From FEN-1279 sp964400285 (lineage in GTDB: Bacteria; Bacteroidota; Ignavibacteria; Tepidaquicellales; Tepidaquicellaceae): DNA of 64,000 bases. The DNA lies in the NCBI GenBank assembly GCA_964400285.1, contig CAYNTK010000007.1, positions 62,001 through 126,000 on the forward strand, in the 5' to 3' direction. The notes beneath the pieces are model-generated. The model was given only the letters and a program-made list of their open reading frames with translations, was not told where the DNA came from and did not search any database. Shown here one piece after another: positions 35,532 to 43,058 of the stretch (position 1 is its first letter; every line of letters starts with the position of its first letter). A program made the position numbers and the translations under genes.

Positions 35532-37322
35532 CTACTCTTCTTCACTGAATCCAAATCTTAATTTCTCTTTTTTGAAATGTATCTTTGGTTCTTCTTTTAT
35601 TGGACTTTTTTTGTCCTCATCTTTTTTATTTGTATCTTCTACTGGTTCGGTAATATCTTCTTGAATTGAAGTATCTTCAAATCTTATTTTAACATCATCT
35701 TCTGATTTCTGTCCTATTTTTTTTGAATTCGACTGCATCTCTTCAATTACTTCTTCCAATTCGAAAATCCCTTCATCAAGCGATGAAAGTTCTTTTATAT
35801 CAATTTCCTCTTTAGTTTCATCGTTATCTATATCATAGATACTGTTAGAGCTGAAATTCTTATCTATTCCAAGTATTTTAAAATCACTATCTGTAATTGC
35901 TTTTGCGTCTAAAGACGAAAAATCTTCTGTATCATAATTATCATCATATATTGCGGATTTCTCTTGCTCCGTTCCTGAAAGTTCATTTACTCTTTTTCTC
36001 ATTAAATATTTCTCTTTTAATTCCAGATATTTACCAACTTCATATATCCTTTTCGTTAATGAGTTTTTTATTTGTTTAATCGTTTCTGGATTGTATAGTT
36101 TGCATTGATTGTTCCTTTTTAGGGGGATTCCTTTAATAATTATATCTGTTATATCTTTTGTATCGAAGTTTTCTATTAGAAATTCGCTTATTTTTTCCGA
36201 AGTTAATTCTGGAACATTAAGAATATTTCTTAAATCACAAAGATTAAAGAAAATAAGATTTGCAAATTTATTTTTTTCTATACTCCCGTAGTTATCCGAT
36301 ATTTTTAAAGAATGTGCAGGATTAACTGTAATCATTCTTAGCATATCATCGTAACTAAAATAATATTTTTGTAAAAGAGATGATAAAATTTTTAATTCAC
36401 TAAATACACTCCTTCCATTAAATCCTGTCCCAATTGATATGTTTAAATCCTTATTTAAGAAATCGTAAAATTCGAAATCCTTCTCACCTAATTTTAATAT
36501 ATCGGTTGGTGATAAAACTAAATTAGATTTCTTTTTTGCAAGCATTTCTATTTCATCTTCGTTAAGATATATAGGGTTGCTGAATATTACTTTTTCTGAT
36601 AATAAATCCGCTTCATATACGAGTTTTATGAACGATTTTGCAAAATTCTTCTTTAGTATTTCTATACTGTTGGATTTTTGTAGAACTTCGAAAAATAAAA
36701 TCTTTTTCCCGCTTGCAAATGAGTTTACGAGTGCATTTAGTGAATATGTATTTATTTCATCTTCGCTTTTAATTCCAATACAGTGCAATAATCCTTTCTC
36801 ACTTAAAAAATTACTAAAAGTATTTTCATATGCAGTAAATACAATGTCCTGATATGATAGAAATCCTAATTTCCTGTTATCCTCTATAAATTCTTTTGTT
36901 ATTAGTTTTGAACTTTCGAGTAAAACAGCTTCACCATTTTGTATGGAAGAATAATAATTTATCGATATTAGGTTTTTTAAATCATCTTTATTGTTCTTAT
37001 CGAGGAAGTATTGCTCTATTAATGACGCAGAAAGATTCTCGCTAAAATTACTATATTTATACCCTTTTAGAAATGTTGTACTTTGATAATAAGTTGAATT
37101 AAAGTTTAAGTTTATAAAAGAAGGTGTAATTATTTTATCGTGTGCATCGATTATATATGCTCCAGGATATTTTGAAAAAATTATACTATTATTTGTTAAT
37201 TCGTTTTCATAATCTATTTCGAATATTCTATCATTCTTTATTACTATATTAAAATATCCGGTTTTTCCCGAATCATCGAGGGTTAAAACTAAAGCATTCT
37301 TTATTACTATTAGTTTATCCAT
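35532..37322 (-). CDS. Degenerate amidohydrolase-fold protein with acidic C-terminal tail
   Basis: 596-residue protein whose first ~390 residues follow the amidohydrolase (SAH/MTA deaminase, SsnA-like) plan: an N-terminal beta sandwich, PSFINLNFN where the family has PGxIDxHxH, YLNEDEIEMLAKKKSNLVLSPTDILKLG where it has a YLxxxEIxxLA..V.HNPxSNxKL block, and SIGTGFNGRS where it has GTDG. All recognisable metal ligands are replaced (N73 and N75 for the HxH pair, Phe near 210, N249, G300 for the aspartate), so hydrolase activity is unlikely. The last ~135 residues are acidic, low in complexity and probably disordered, ending KEKLRFGFSEEE. It lies alone between uvrA (convergent) and the asparaginase gene. 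Role unknown; a structural or regulatory pseudoenzyme is inferred. Confidence 0.7.
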   Translation of the reverse strand: MDKLIVIKNALVLTLDDSGKTGYFNIVIKNDRIFEIDYENELTNNSIIFSKYPGAYIIDAHDKIITPSFINLNFNSTYYQSTTFLKGYKYSNFSENLSASLIEQYFLDKNNKDDLKNLISINYYSSIQNGEAVLLESSKLITKEFIEDNRKLGFLSYQDIVFTAYENTFSNFLSEKGLLHCIGIKSEDEINTYSLNALVNSFASGKKILFFEVLQKSNSIEILKKNFAKSFIKLVYEADLLSEKVIFSNPIYLNEDEIEMLAKKKSNLVLSPTDILKLGEKDFEFYDFLNKDLNISIGTGFNGRSVFSELKILSSLLQKYYFSYDDMLRMITVNPAHSLKISDNYGSIEKNKFANLIFFNLCDLRNILNVPELTSEKISEFLIENFDTKDITDIIIKGIPLKRNNQCKLYNPETIKQIKNSLTKRIYEVGKYLELKEKYLMRKRVNELSGTEQEKSAIYDDNYDTEDFSSLDAKAITDSDFKILGIDKNFSSNSIYDIDNDETKEEIDIKELSSLDEGIFELEEVIEEMQSNSKKIGQKSEDDVKIRFEDTSIQEDITEPVEDTNKKDEDKKSPIKEEPKIHFKKEKLRFGFSEEE

Positions 37323-37460
37323 TCCCTTTTTTTAGAATAATAATTTTGTTCTTGTTATTTGTATATTATTAAAATGTTATTAATTATTTTCGCTTTCTTT
37401 TTTAATAACTTTATAAACTAAATTAGCTCAAAAATATTCAATATTCAATCTTTAAAAAAT

Positions 37461-38420
37461 CTATAAATTTTCAAACTCGAATTTTTCATTCAATAAAAAA
37501 TCACTATCAAAAAGTGTATTCCCTTCGTCATTAAATACTGCATAGTGAAAACCATCACGTACGCTATAAGCACCATATTCACCTTTTATATTCATAGCTA
37601 TAAATCCTACTTGATAAATGTGGTCTCTGTGTTTTGTTGAAAGTAAATTGAGTTTATACACCCTCTCACACGCTTTTTTACATGCTTCATAAGGTGAATA
37701 GCCATTACTCATAAGTTCTACTATTAAAAAACTCCCACAAGCTCTTATACATTCTTCTCCCCGTCCAGTCGAAGCAGCTGCTCCAATCTCGCCATTTACA
37801 TAAAGTCCAGCCCCGATAATTGGTGAATCTCCAACTCTCCCATGTAACTTCCAAGCCATTCCGCTTGTCGTGCAAGCTGCTGATAAATGTCCATCTGAAT
37901 CTATTGCTACCATTCCAATTGTATCATGAAATCCGTCTTCGTTTACATTGTCATAATCGAATTTTTTTAAAATAAAATCGTCCGTATGCTTTTCCTCTGC
38001 TTTGCTTGAACCCGACGCTTTCCATTCCTGAAATTTTCGAATGGAAATTTCGGTTAAAAGACTTTCTGGTTTGAAACCGTTTTTTAATGCAAAGTCATAA
38101 GCTCCACCCCCAGCAAGTATCGTATGCTCCGTATTTTCAAGTATTAGTCTCGCTACGCTTATCGGATTTTTTATGTTTTCCAAACAAATAACCGAACCTA
38201 TCCTTGCTTTCCAATCCATAATTGCTGCGTCAAGTGTTACTCTCCCATCAGCATCAGGAAGTCCTCCGTATCCAACACTTAAAACGCAAGGGTCATCTTC
38301 AGCTTTCTTTACACCTGCTTCTACCGCATCTAAAGAATTTCCACCATTTTTCAAAATTTCATACGCTACTTCGTTTGCCTCAAGTCCGTGTTTCCAAGTT
38401 GAGATTACTATCGGTTTCAT
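37461..38420 (-). CDS. N4-(beta-N-acetylglucosaminyl)-L-asparaginase / isoaspartyl peptidase family
   Basis: Ntn-hydrolase of 319 residues. It should cleave itself before the catalytic threonine in NEDGFHDTIGMVAID and then hydrolyse aspartylglucosamine or beta-aspartyl bonds. HGRVGDSPIIGAGLY and AASTGRGEECIRACGSFL supply the substrate-binding Arg and Asp and the TG loop; AVEAGVKKAEDDP opens the fold. HDTIGM with GRVGDSP is the glycosylasparaginase signature and separates it from EcAIII-type plant-like asparaginases. Unlike many homologues it has no signal peptide, so it should be cytoplasmic. Its ATG lies one base after the ispD stop, so it is translationally linked to ispD although the pathways are unrelated. 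Confidence 0.85.
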   Translation of the reverse strand: MKPIVISTWKHGLEANEVAYEILKNGGNSLDAVEAGVKKAEDDPCVLSVGYGGLPDADGRVTLDAAIMDWKARIGSVICLENIKNPISVARLILENTEHTILAGGGAYDFALKNGFKPESLLTEISIRKFQEWKASGSSKAEEKHTDDFILKKFDYDNVNEDGFHDTIGMVAIDSDGHLSAACTTSGMAWKLHGRVGDSPIIGAGLYVNGEIGAAASTGRGEECIRACGSFLIVELMSNGYSPYEACKKACERVYKLNLLSTKHRDHIYQVGFIAMNIKGEYGAYSVRDGFHYAVFNDEGNTLFDSDFLLNEKFEFENL

Positions 38421-38421
38421 T

Positions 38422-39099
38422 TTAATTTAATAACTTAATATTTTTCAAATCTTCTTTTATTGTAATTTTTAGATTATTATCTTCTCCATCTATTAATTTT
38501 ATCTTATAACCTGAATATTCTACAATTGCTGCTTCATCTGTTCCTTCAAAATTGTCTTTAAATGCTTTATCAAAAGATTTAACAAGAATGTCATATCTGA
38601 ATACTTGAGGAGTTTGTATTCTATAAAGATTTTCTCTGGATATTGTTTCCTTTACCATTAATTTATTATCTGTTCTTTTTACAGTATCCATTATTTGCGT
38701 TCCGGGAATAACACATCGGTATTTTTTCGTTTCTAAAATTAGTCTTTTTATCAAATTCTCACTTACAAAAGGTCTCACAGCATCGTGAATTATTATATAA
38801 TCATTCTTTTTACAATTTAGATTCATCAATGCGTTATAAACAGAATCCATTCTCCTTTCTCCACCTTCAACTATTTTTGTAACTTTATCTATATTATTTT
38901 TAAAAACAATTTTTATAACTTTATCGAAATATTTTTTTTGAGTAGCTATTATTATTGAATTTATTTTTCTTATTGAATTGAATTTTTCGAGGGTATAGGA
39001 TATTAACTCTTTATCTTTTATTTTTATAAATTGTTTTGGAATATCTCCTCTAAACCTTACCCCGGAACCCGAAGCAGGAATAATCACATAGTAACTCAT
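38422..39099 (-). CDS. ispD: 2-C-methyl-D-erythritol 4-phosphate cytidylyltransferase
   Basis: Third step of the MEP isoprenoid pathway: CTP plus MEP gives CDP-ME. The 225 residues contain the nucleotide loop PASGSGVRFRGDIPKQF, GGERRMDSVYNAL, HDAVRPFVSE, and the C-terminal GTDEAAIVEYSGYKIKLIDGE with the NLKIT strand. Other MEP genes are not in the window. It sits between queA and the asparaginase gene in a minus-strand run. Confidence 0.9.
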   Translation of the reverse strand: MSYYVIIPASGSGVRFRGDIPKQFIKIKDKELISYTLEKFNSIRKINSIIIATQKKYFDKVIKIVFKNNIDKVTKIVEGGERRMDSVYNALMNLNCKKNDYIIIHDAVRPFVSENLIKRLILETKKYRCVIPGTQIMDTVKRTDNKLMVKETISRENLYRIQTPQVFRYDILVKSFDKAFKDNFEGTDEAAIVEYSGYKIKLIDGEDNNLKITIKEDLKNIKLLN

Positions 39100-39204
39100 T
39101 AATTGTTATAGATTAAAATGTAAACAAATACTACAAAATGTTTTATTTTAAAAATAATTTCGTAGCTTATATTAATCTTATTTTTAAATTATGATTTACC
39201 CCAT

Positions 39205-40239
39205 CTAAATTATCATCATTGCATCTCCGTATGCATAAAATCTGAAGTTTTCTTTTATTGCTCTTTTATATGCCTTCATTACAAAATCTCTTTCTGCTAA
39301 TGTGCATACAAGCATTAATAATGTGCTTTGTGGCATATGAAAATTCGTTATCATTTTATTCACAATACTTACCGATTGTGGCGGGTGAATAAATTTATCT
39401 GTCCAACCTTTACTCGGTCTTACGTTCTTTCCTGTAATAACACTCGATTCAAGTGCCCTTACCACAGACGTCCCAACCGCTATTACTTTTTTCCTTTTGT
39501 TTATCGATTGATTTATTAAATCTGAATTCTCTCTTGATATCTCGTAATATTCGGAATCCATTCGGTGTTTAGATAAATCTTCTACTTCTACGAGTCTGAA
39601 AATGCCCAATCCTATATGAAGTGTTATATATGCTATATTAACACCTTTGTCACGTATTTTCTTTAGCAATTCTTTAGTAAAATGCAATCCTGCAGCAGGT
39701 GCCGCAACAGAGCCGATATGCTTGGCAAAGACAGTTTGATAATATTCCTTGTCCTTTTCGGTTGACTCTCGTCTTATATATGGTGGAAGTGGTGTTTTAC
39801 CTAATCTATCTATGTATTTTCTAAAATCATCTTTTATATTAAATCTTACGATTCGTCCTCTTGATGTTGTATTATCAATTACTTCGCAATATAAATGCTT
39901 TGTGAAAAAAATCCTGTTTCCTATTCTTACCTTTCTTGCTGGGTCTACCACTACATCCCAGATATTCTCTACATCGGAGAGCTGTCTTAATAAAAATACT
40001 TCTATTTTTGCTTTGGTCTTTTCTTTCGTTCCAAATAGTCTTGCCGGAAATACTTTTGAATCGTTTAATACAAGCACATCTCCAGCATCCATATAATCTA
40101 TTACATTTTTAAACTTTAAAGTTTTTATTGTTTCATTTTCTCTATCCAATACCATTAGCTTACATGAATCTCGGGGGGTCTTTGGTTGTTTTGCTATTAA
40201 ATTTTTTGGTAACGAAAATTTGAATTGTGAAAGTTTCAT
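39205..40239 (-). CDS. queA: S-adenosylmethionine:tRNA ribosyltransferase-isomerase
   Basis: Makes epoxyqueuosine in tRNA by transferring the ribose of AdoMet to preQ1. The 344 residues are full length, with FSLPKNLIAKQPKTPRDSCK, the GDVLVLNDSKVFPARL block, VAAPAAGLHFT, YITLHIGLGIFRLV, VVRALESS and the C-terminal TNFHMPQSTLLMLV. It starts six bases after the eno stop, so it is probably co-transcribed with enolase. No preQ1 riboswitch was seen. Confidence 0.92.
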   Translation of the reverse strand: MKLSQFKFSLPKNLIAKQPKTPRDSCKLMVLDRENETIKTLKFKNVIDYMDAGDVLVLNDSKVFPARLFGTKEKTKAKIEVFLLRQLSDVENIWDVVVDPARKVRIGNRIFFTKHLYCEVIDNTTSRGRIVRFNIKDDFRKYIDRLGKTPLPPYIRRESTEKDKEYYQTVFAKHIGSVAAPAAGLHFTKELLKKIRDKGVNIAYITLHIGLGIFRLVEVEDLSKHRMDSEYYEISRENSDLINQSINKRKKVIAVGTSVVRALESSVITGKNVRPSKGWTDKFIHPPQSVSIVNKMITNFHMPQSTLLMLVCTLAERDFVMKAYKRAIKENFRFYAYGDAMMII

Positions 40240-40245
40240 TTAACT

Positions 40246-41553
40246 TTATTTTAAATTACGAAATACTTTTTTTCCGGGATAATATGCCGCTGTTCCAAGT
40301 GATTCTTCTATCCTTAATAGCTGATTGTATTTAGCTACTCTGTCTGTTCTTGAAACTGAACCTGTCTTAATCTGTCCAGAGTTTACTGCAACTGCAAAGT
40401 CCGCTATTGTTGTATCTTCTGTTTCTCCACTTCTGTGGCTTATTACGGTTGTATATCCATTCGATACCGCAAGGTTTATGCAATCCAGCGTTTCGGTTAA
40501 TGTCCCAATTTGATTTAGCTTTATTAATATTGAATTACCTATATTTTTTTTGATTCCTTCTTTTAAAATTTCTGGATTTGTTACGAAGATATCATCACCA
40601 ACTATTTGAATCTTTTTCCCAAGTGCTTTTGTTAGTTCTACCCATCCGCCCCAGTCATTTTCTGCAAGACCATCTTCGATACTTACTATTGGATAGTTCT
40701 TTATAAAACCTTCATACATTTTTATCATTTCATCTGATGATTTTGATGGAATTTTGGATTTATAAAATTCGTATGTTCCCGTTTTTTTATTCTTTCCTTC
40801 CATTTTATACATTTCACTCGCCGCTGTATCTATCGCAAGAAAAACATCGCTCCCGGGTTTATATCCTGCTTTTTCTATTGCTTTCATAATCACATCGAAT
40901 GCTTCCACATTTGATTTTAAACTCGGAGCAAATCCTCCTTCGTCTCCTACTGATGTATTGTATCCTTTTTCGCTCAAAACTTTCTTAAGCGAATGAAAAA
41001 TTTCCACTCCTGCTCTTAATGCTCTCGAAAATTTATTAAATCCTGCAGGAACTATCATAAATTCTTGAATATCTACTGTATTATCTGCATGTTTTCCACC
41101 ATTTAAAATATTCATCATTGGAACTGGTAATGTGTTCGCTCTTACTCCACCTAAATACGCATAAAGCGGAAGCCTTGAATAATTTGCACTTGCGTATGCT
41201 ACTGCAAGTGACACTCCAAGCATTGCATTTGCACCAAGTTCGGATTTTGTTGGTGTGCCATCGAGTTTTATCATTATTTCATCAATTTCTTTCTGATCCC
41301 TTGGGTCATATCCTATTAGTTTGGGTGCAATTATCTTATTTACATTTTCTATAGCTTTTCTAACTCCATTACCAAAAAAACGGTTCTTTTCTCCGTCCCT
41401 TAACTCTACTGCTTCTCTCTCTCCGGTTGATGCTCCCGAAGGTATTGCCGCTCTGCCCATTATTCCATCATCGAGTATTACATCTACCTCTATTGTGGGA
41501 TTTCCTCTGGAATCTAATATCTCTCTCGAATTAATATATTTAATTGATGGCAT
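40246..41553 (-). CDS. eno: Enolase
   Basis: Glycolytic enzyme converting 2-phosphoglycerate to phosphoenolpyruvate. The 435 residues keep the family blocks: INSREILDSRGNPTIEVDV, GAMLGVSLAVAYA-type stretch (ANAMLGVSLAVAYASA), MNILNGGKHADN, VGDEGGFAPSL, the metal ligands in AIDTAASEM, SIEDGLAENDW and GDDIFVTN, the lysine loop LIKLNQIGTLTET and SHRSGETEDTTIADFAV. It heads a run with queA and is preceded by 715 bases without a gene, which include a two-stem structure (41647-41692) that would fall in its leader. Confidence 0.95.
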   Translation of the reverse strand: MPSIKYINSREILDSRGNPTIEVDVILDDGIMGRAAIPSGASTGEREAVELRDGEKNRFFGNGVRKAIENVNKIIAPKLIGYDPRDQKEIDEIMIKLDGTPTKSELGANAMLGVSLAVAYASANYSRLPLYAYLGGVRANTLPVPMMNILNGGKHADNTVDIQEFMIVPAGFNKFSRALRAGVEIFHSLKKVLSEKGYNTSVGDEGGFAPSLKSNVEAFDVIMKAIEKAGYKPGSDVFLAIDTAASEMYKMEGKNKKTGTYEFYKSKIPSKSSDEMIKMYEGFIKNYPIVSIEDGLAENDWGGWVELTKALGKKIQIVGDDIFVTNPEILKEGIKKNIGNSILIKLNQIGTLTETLDCINLAVSNGYTTVISHRSGETEDTTIADFAVAVNSGQIKTGSVSRTDRVAKYNQLLRIEESLGTAAYYPGKKVFRNLK

Positions 41554-41646
41554 TTTGATTGGTTACATTCTTAAAAAAGTGGAATTTAACGTATAAATTC
41601 AAGGAAATCAATGAATTTATATTTGGATAAATGCTGAAATTTTCCA

Positions 41647-41692
41647 CCTTTCATCAAACTAAATTTCCATATTTAGTATCTTGTCTGAAAGG
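41647..41692. other. Nested two-stem structure
   Basis: Outer stem CCTTTCA (41647-41653) with TGAAAGG (41686-41692); inner stem ACTAAAT (41658-41664) with ATTTAGT (41671-41677) and a six-base loop. Both stems are perfect. On the minus strand it would lie about 95-140 bases before the eno start, so it may be part of the eno leader. Confidence 0.4.
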
Positions 41693-41707
41693 GTAAAAAA
41701 TATAGTA

Positions 41708-41746
41708 TTGACAATTTAATTGATATACCATATATTAATATGGTAT
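41708..41746 (+). promoter_or_regulatory. Consensus-like promoter with overlapping palindrome
   Basis: TTGACA (41708-41713), 17-base spacer, TATATT (41731-41736). A perfect nine-base inverted repeat, ATACCATAT (41725-41733) and ATATGGTAT (41738-41746) around ATTA, covers the -10 element, the layout of a repressor site. It points toward cmk, whose ATG is over 500 bases away. Confidence 0.45.
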
Positions 41747-42268
41747 TTTATTGTTCTTTGGTATATTTTATCGCTGTATTTGAACATACAATGAAGTCCC
41801 TCTATGAAATCAAATATTTATTTGAAAATTTAACTTCCGATAACAAAACTGCGACATTTTAAAACAGATAACGTTACAAAAAATTATTATCACTATAAAA
41901 ACATAAACTTAAATTATAATTAATATATTAATGTTATCCAAATGTTCAATTATGTCGAATTTTTAAAGTTTTTTTATAACATAAATAAAACATTTTCACT
42001 GATTTTTATGTTTTTTTTCAATTTTTTTATCATTCTTAATAAGAAATTCATTCTTTTTTATAAAATTTAAATGTTTTATTATTTTTAAAAATTATTTTTT
42101 GCTAAAATTCATATTTGTAAAATTAAATATGTAAGTGTTTTTGTTCTTTTAATATTTTCTCTTAATCCTTCGTTTTATTCCTTTTACCTTGAAAATAAGC
42201 TTAAAATTTAAGAAATTATATGTTTGCATATAAAAATTATATACATAAGATAATATTTACATAAATAA

Positions 42269-42937
42269 ATGAAAAAAGTTGTAATCACGATTGATGGTCC
42301 TACTGGAACGGGAAAAAGCACTACTGCAAAACTCTTGGCAAATAAATTGAAATTTAATTATATCGACAGCGGTTTTTTTTACAGGGCAATTACATTTTTA
42401 GCTTTAAAGGATAATCTTAAACCTAATGAAATACATAAGCTCTCAGAAATTGCTAAAAAAATTAACCTCGAATTTAAAGATGATTCGGTTTTTTTAAATG
42501 GTGATAACGTTACTGATGTTTTAAAAAGTTTTGATATTACAAACAAAGTTGCAAGCATAAGTAAAATTAATCAATTGAGAAAAATTGTTAACGAAAAAAT
42601 CAAATCCTATGAATTCGAAAAAGGGTTGGTTATTGATGGTAAAGATATGGGAACAATTGTTTTCCCTGATGCAGATGCTAAGTTCTTTCTTATCTGTGAT
42701 TTTGATACAAGAGTTGCAAGAAGGCAACAGGAATTCCTTGATTTAGGACATAAAATATTAAAAGATAAAATTGCTCTTGAACTTAAAAAAAGAGACGAAC
42801 TTGATTTAAAGCAAATTGATAATAAAGTGAAAAGGTCTCCCGATACTATTGAGGTAGATACTACGAATATGATTATTGAAGAACAGGTCGATTTCCTTTA
42901 TAGAAAAATTTTATCGCTTAATATTTTAAACACTTAA
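42269..42937 (+). CDS. cmk: Cytidylate kinase
   Basis: Phosphorylates CMP and dCMP with ATP. The 222 residues show the P-loop IDGPTGTGKSTTAK, YIDSGFFYRAIT for the NMP site, the RKIVNEKIKSYEFEKG region, VIDGKDMGTIVFPDADAKFFL and the lid RVARRQQE, ending with the PDTIEVDTTNM block. It is followed by rpsA, the common order in many bacteria, with a 121-base spacer that holds the rpsA leader structure. Confidence 0.93.
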   Translation: MKKVVITIDGPTGTGKSTTAKLLANKLKFNYIDSGFFYRAITFLALKDNLKPNEIHKLSEIAKKINLEFKDDSVFLNGDNVTDVLKSFDITNKVASISKINQLRKIVNEKIKSYEFEKGLVIDGKDMGTIVFPDADAKFFLICDFDTRVARRQQEFLDLGHKILKDKIALELKKRDELDLKQIDNKVKRSPDTIEVDTTNMIIEEQVDFLYRKILSLNILNT

Positions 42938-42959
42938 AATATTTGAATTTTAATTAACC

Positions 42960-42978
42960 CCTGCTTTTTTTTTGCAGG
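42960..42978 (+). terminator. Weak hairpin after cmk
   Basis: CCTGC (42960-42964), nine T, GCAGG (42974-42978), then ATTTTATA. The short stem and T-filled loop make it at best a partial terminator or processing site between cmk and rpsA. Confidence 0.3.
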
Positions 42979-42994
42979 ATTTTATAAACTAAAA

Positions 42995-43043
42995 CCCTTT
43001 AATCTTTCCGGTAAAAGATTAAGGGCTTCAATATTTACCGGAG
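42995..43043 (+). promoter_or_regulatory. Pseudoknot-capable leader of rpsA
   Basis: Stem 1: CCCTTTAATCTTT (42995-43007) pairs with AAAGATTAAGGG (43014-43025), 12 pairs and one bulged T. The six-base loop CCGGTA (43008-43013) is exactly complementary to TACCGG (43036-43041); with flanks the match is nine bases (43007-43015 with 43034-43042). The second stem would cover part of GGAG (43040-43043), the only Shine-Dalgarno-like sequence before the rpsA ATG at 43059. There is no T run after stem 1, so it is not a plain terminator. Ribosomal protein S1 is known to control its own translation in other bacteria, which makes an autoregulatory site plausible (inference). Confidence 0.55.
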
Positions 43044-43058
43044 AAACATTTTTTTAAA

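Larger units (their letters stand above)
41554..42268. other. Large gene-free region between eno and cmk
   Basis: 715 very AT-rich bases between divergent genes, the largest gap in the window. Features seen: a nested two-stem structure (41647-41692), a consensus-like promoter with an overlapping palindrome (41708-41746), and a 23-codon ATG-started frame (41791-41862) with no ribosome-binding site. The remaining ~400 bases before cmk are A/T tracts with no recognised gene. A small RNA or long cmk leader is possible but not shown. Confidence 0.5.

Noticed and set aside
41791..41862. 23-codon ORF downstream of the consensus-like promoter
   Set aside because: No ribosome-binding site and no recognisable peptide; kept only as a note in the gap entry and finding.
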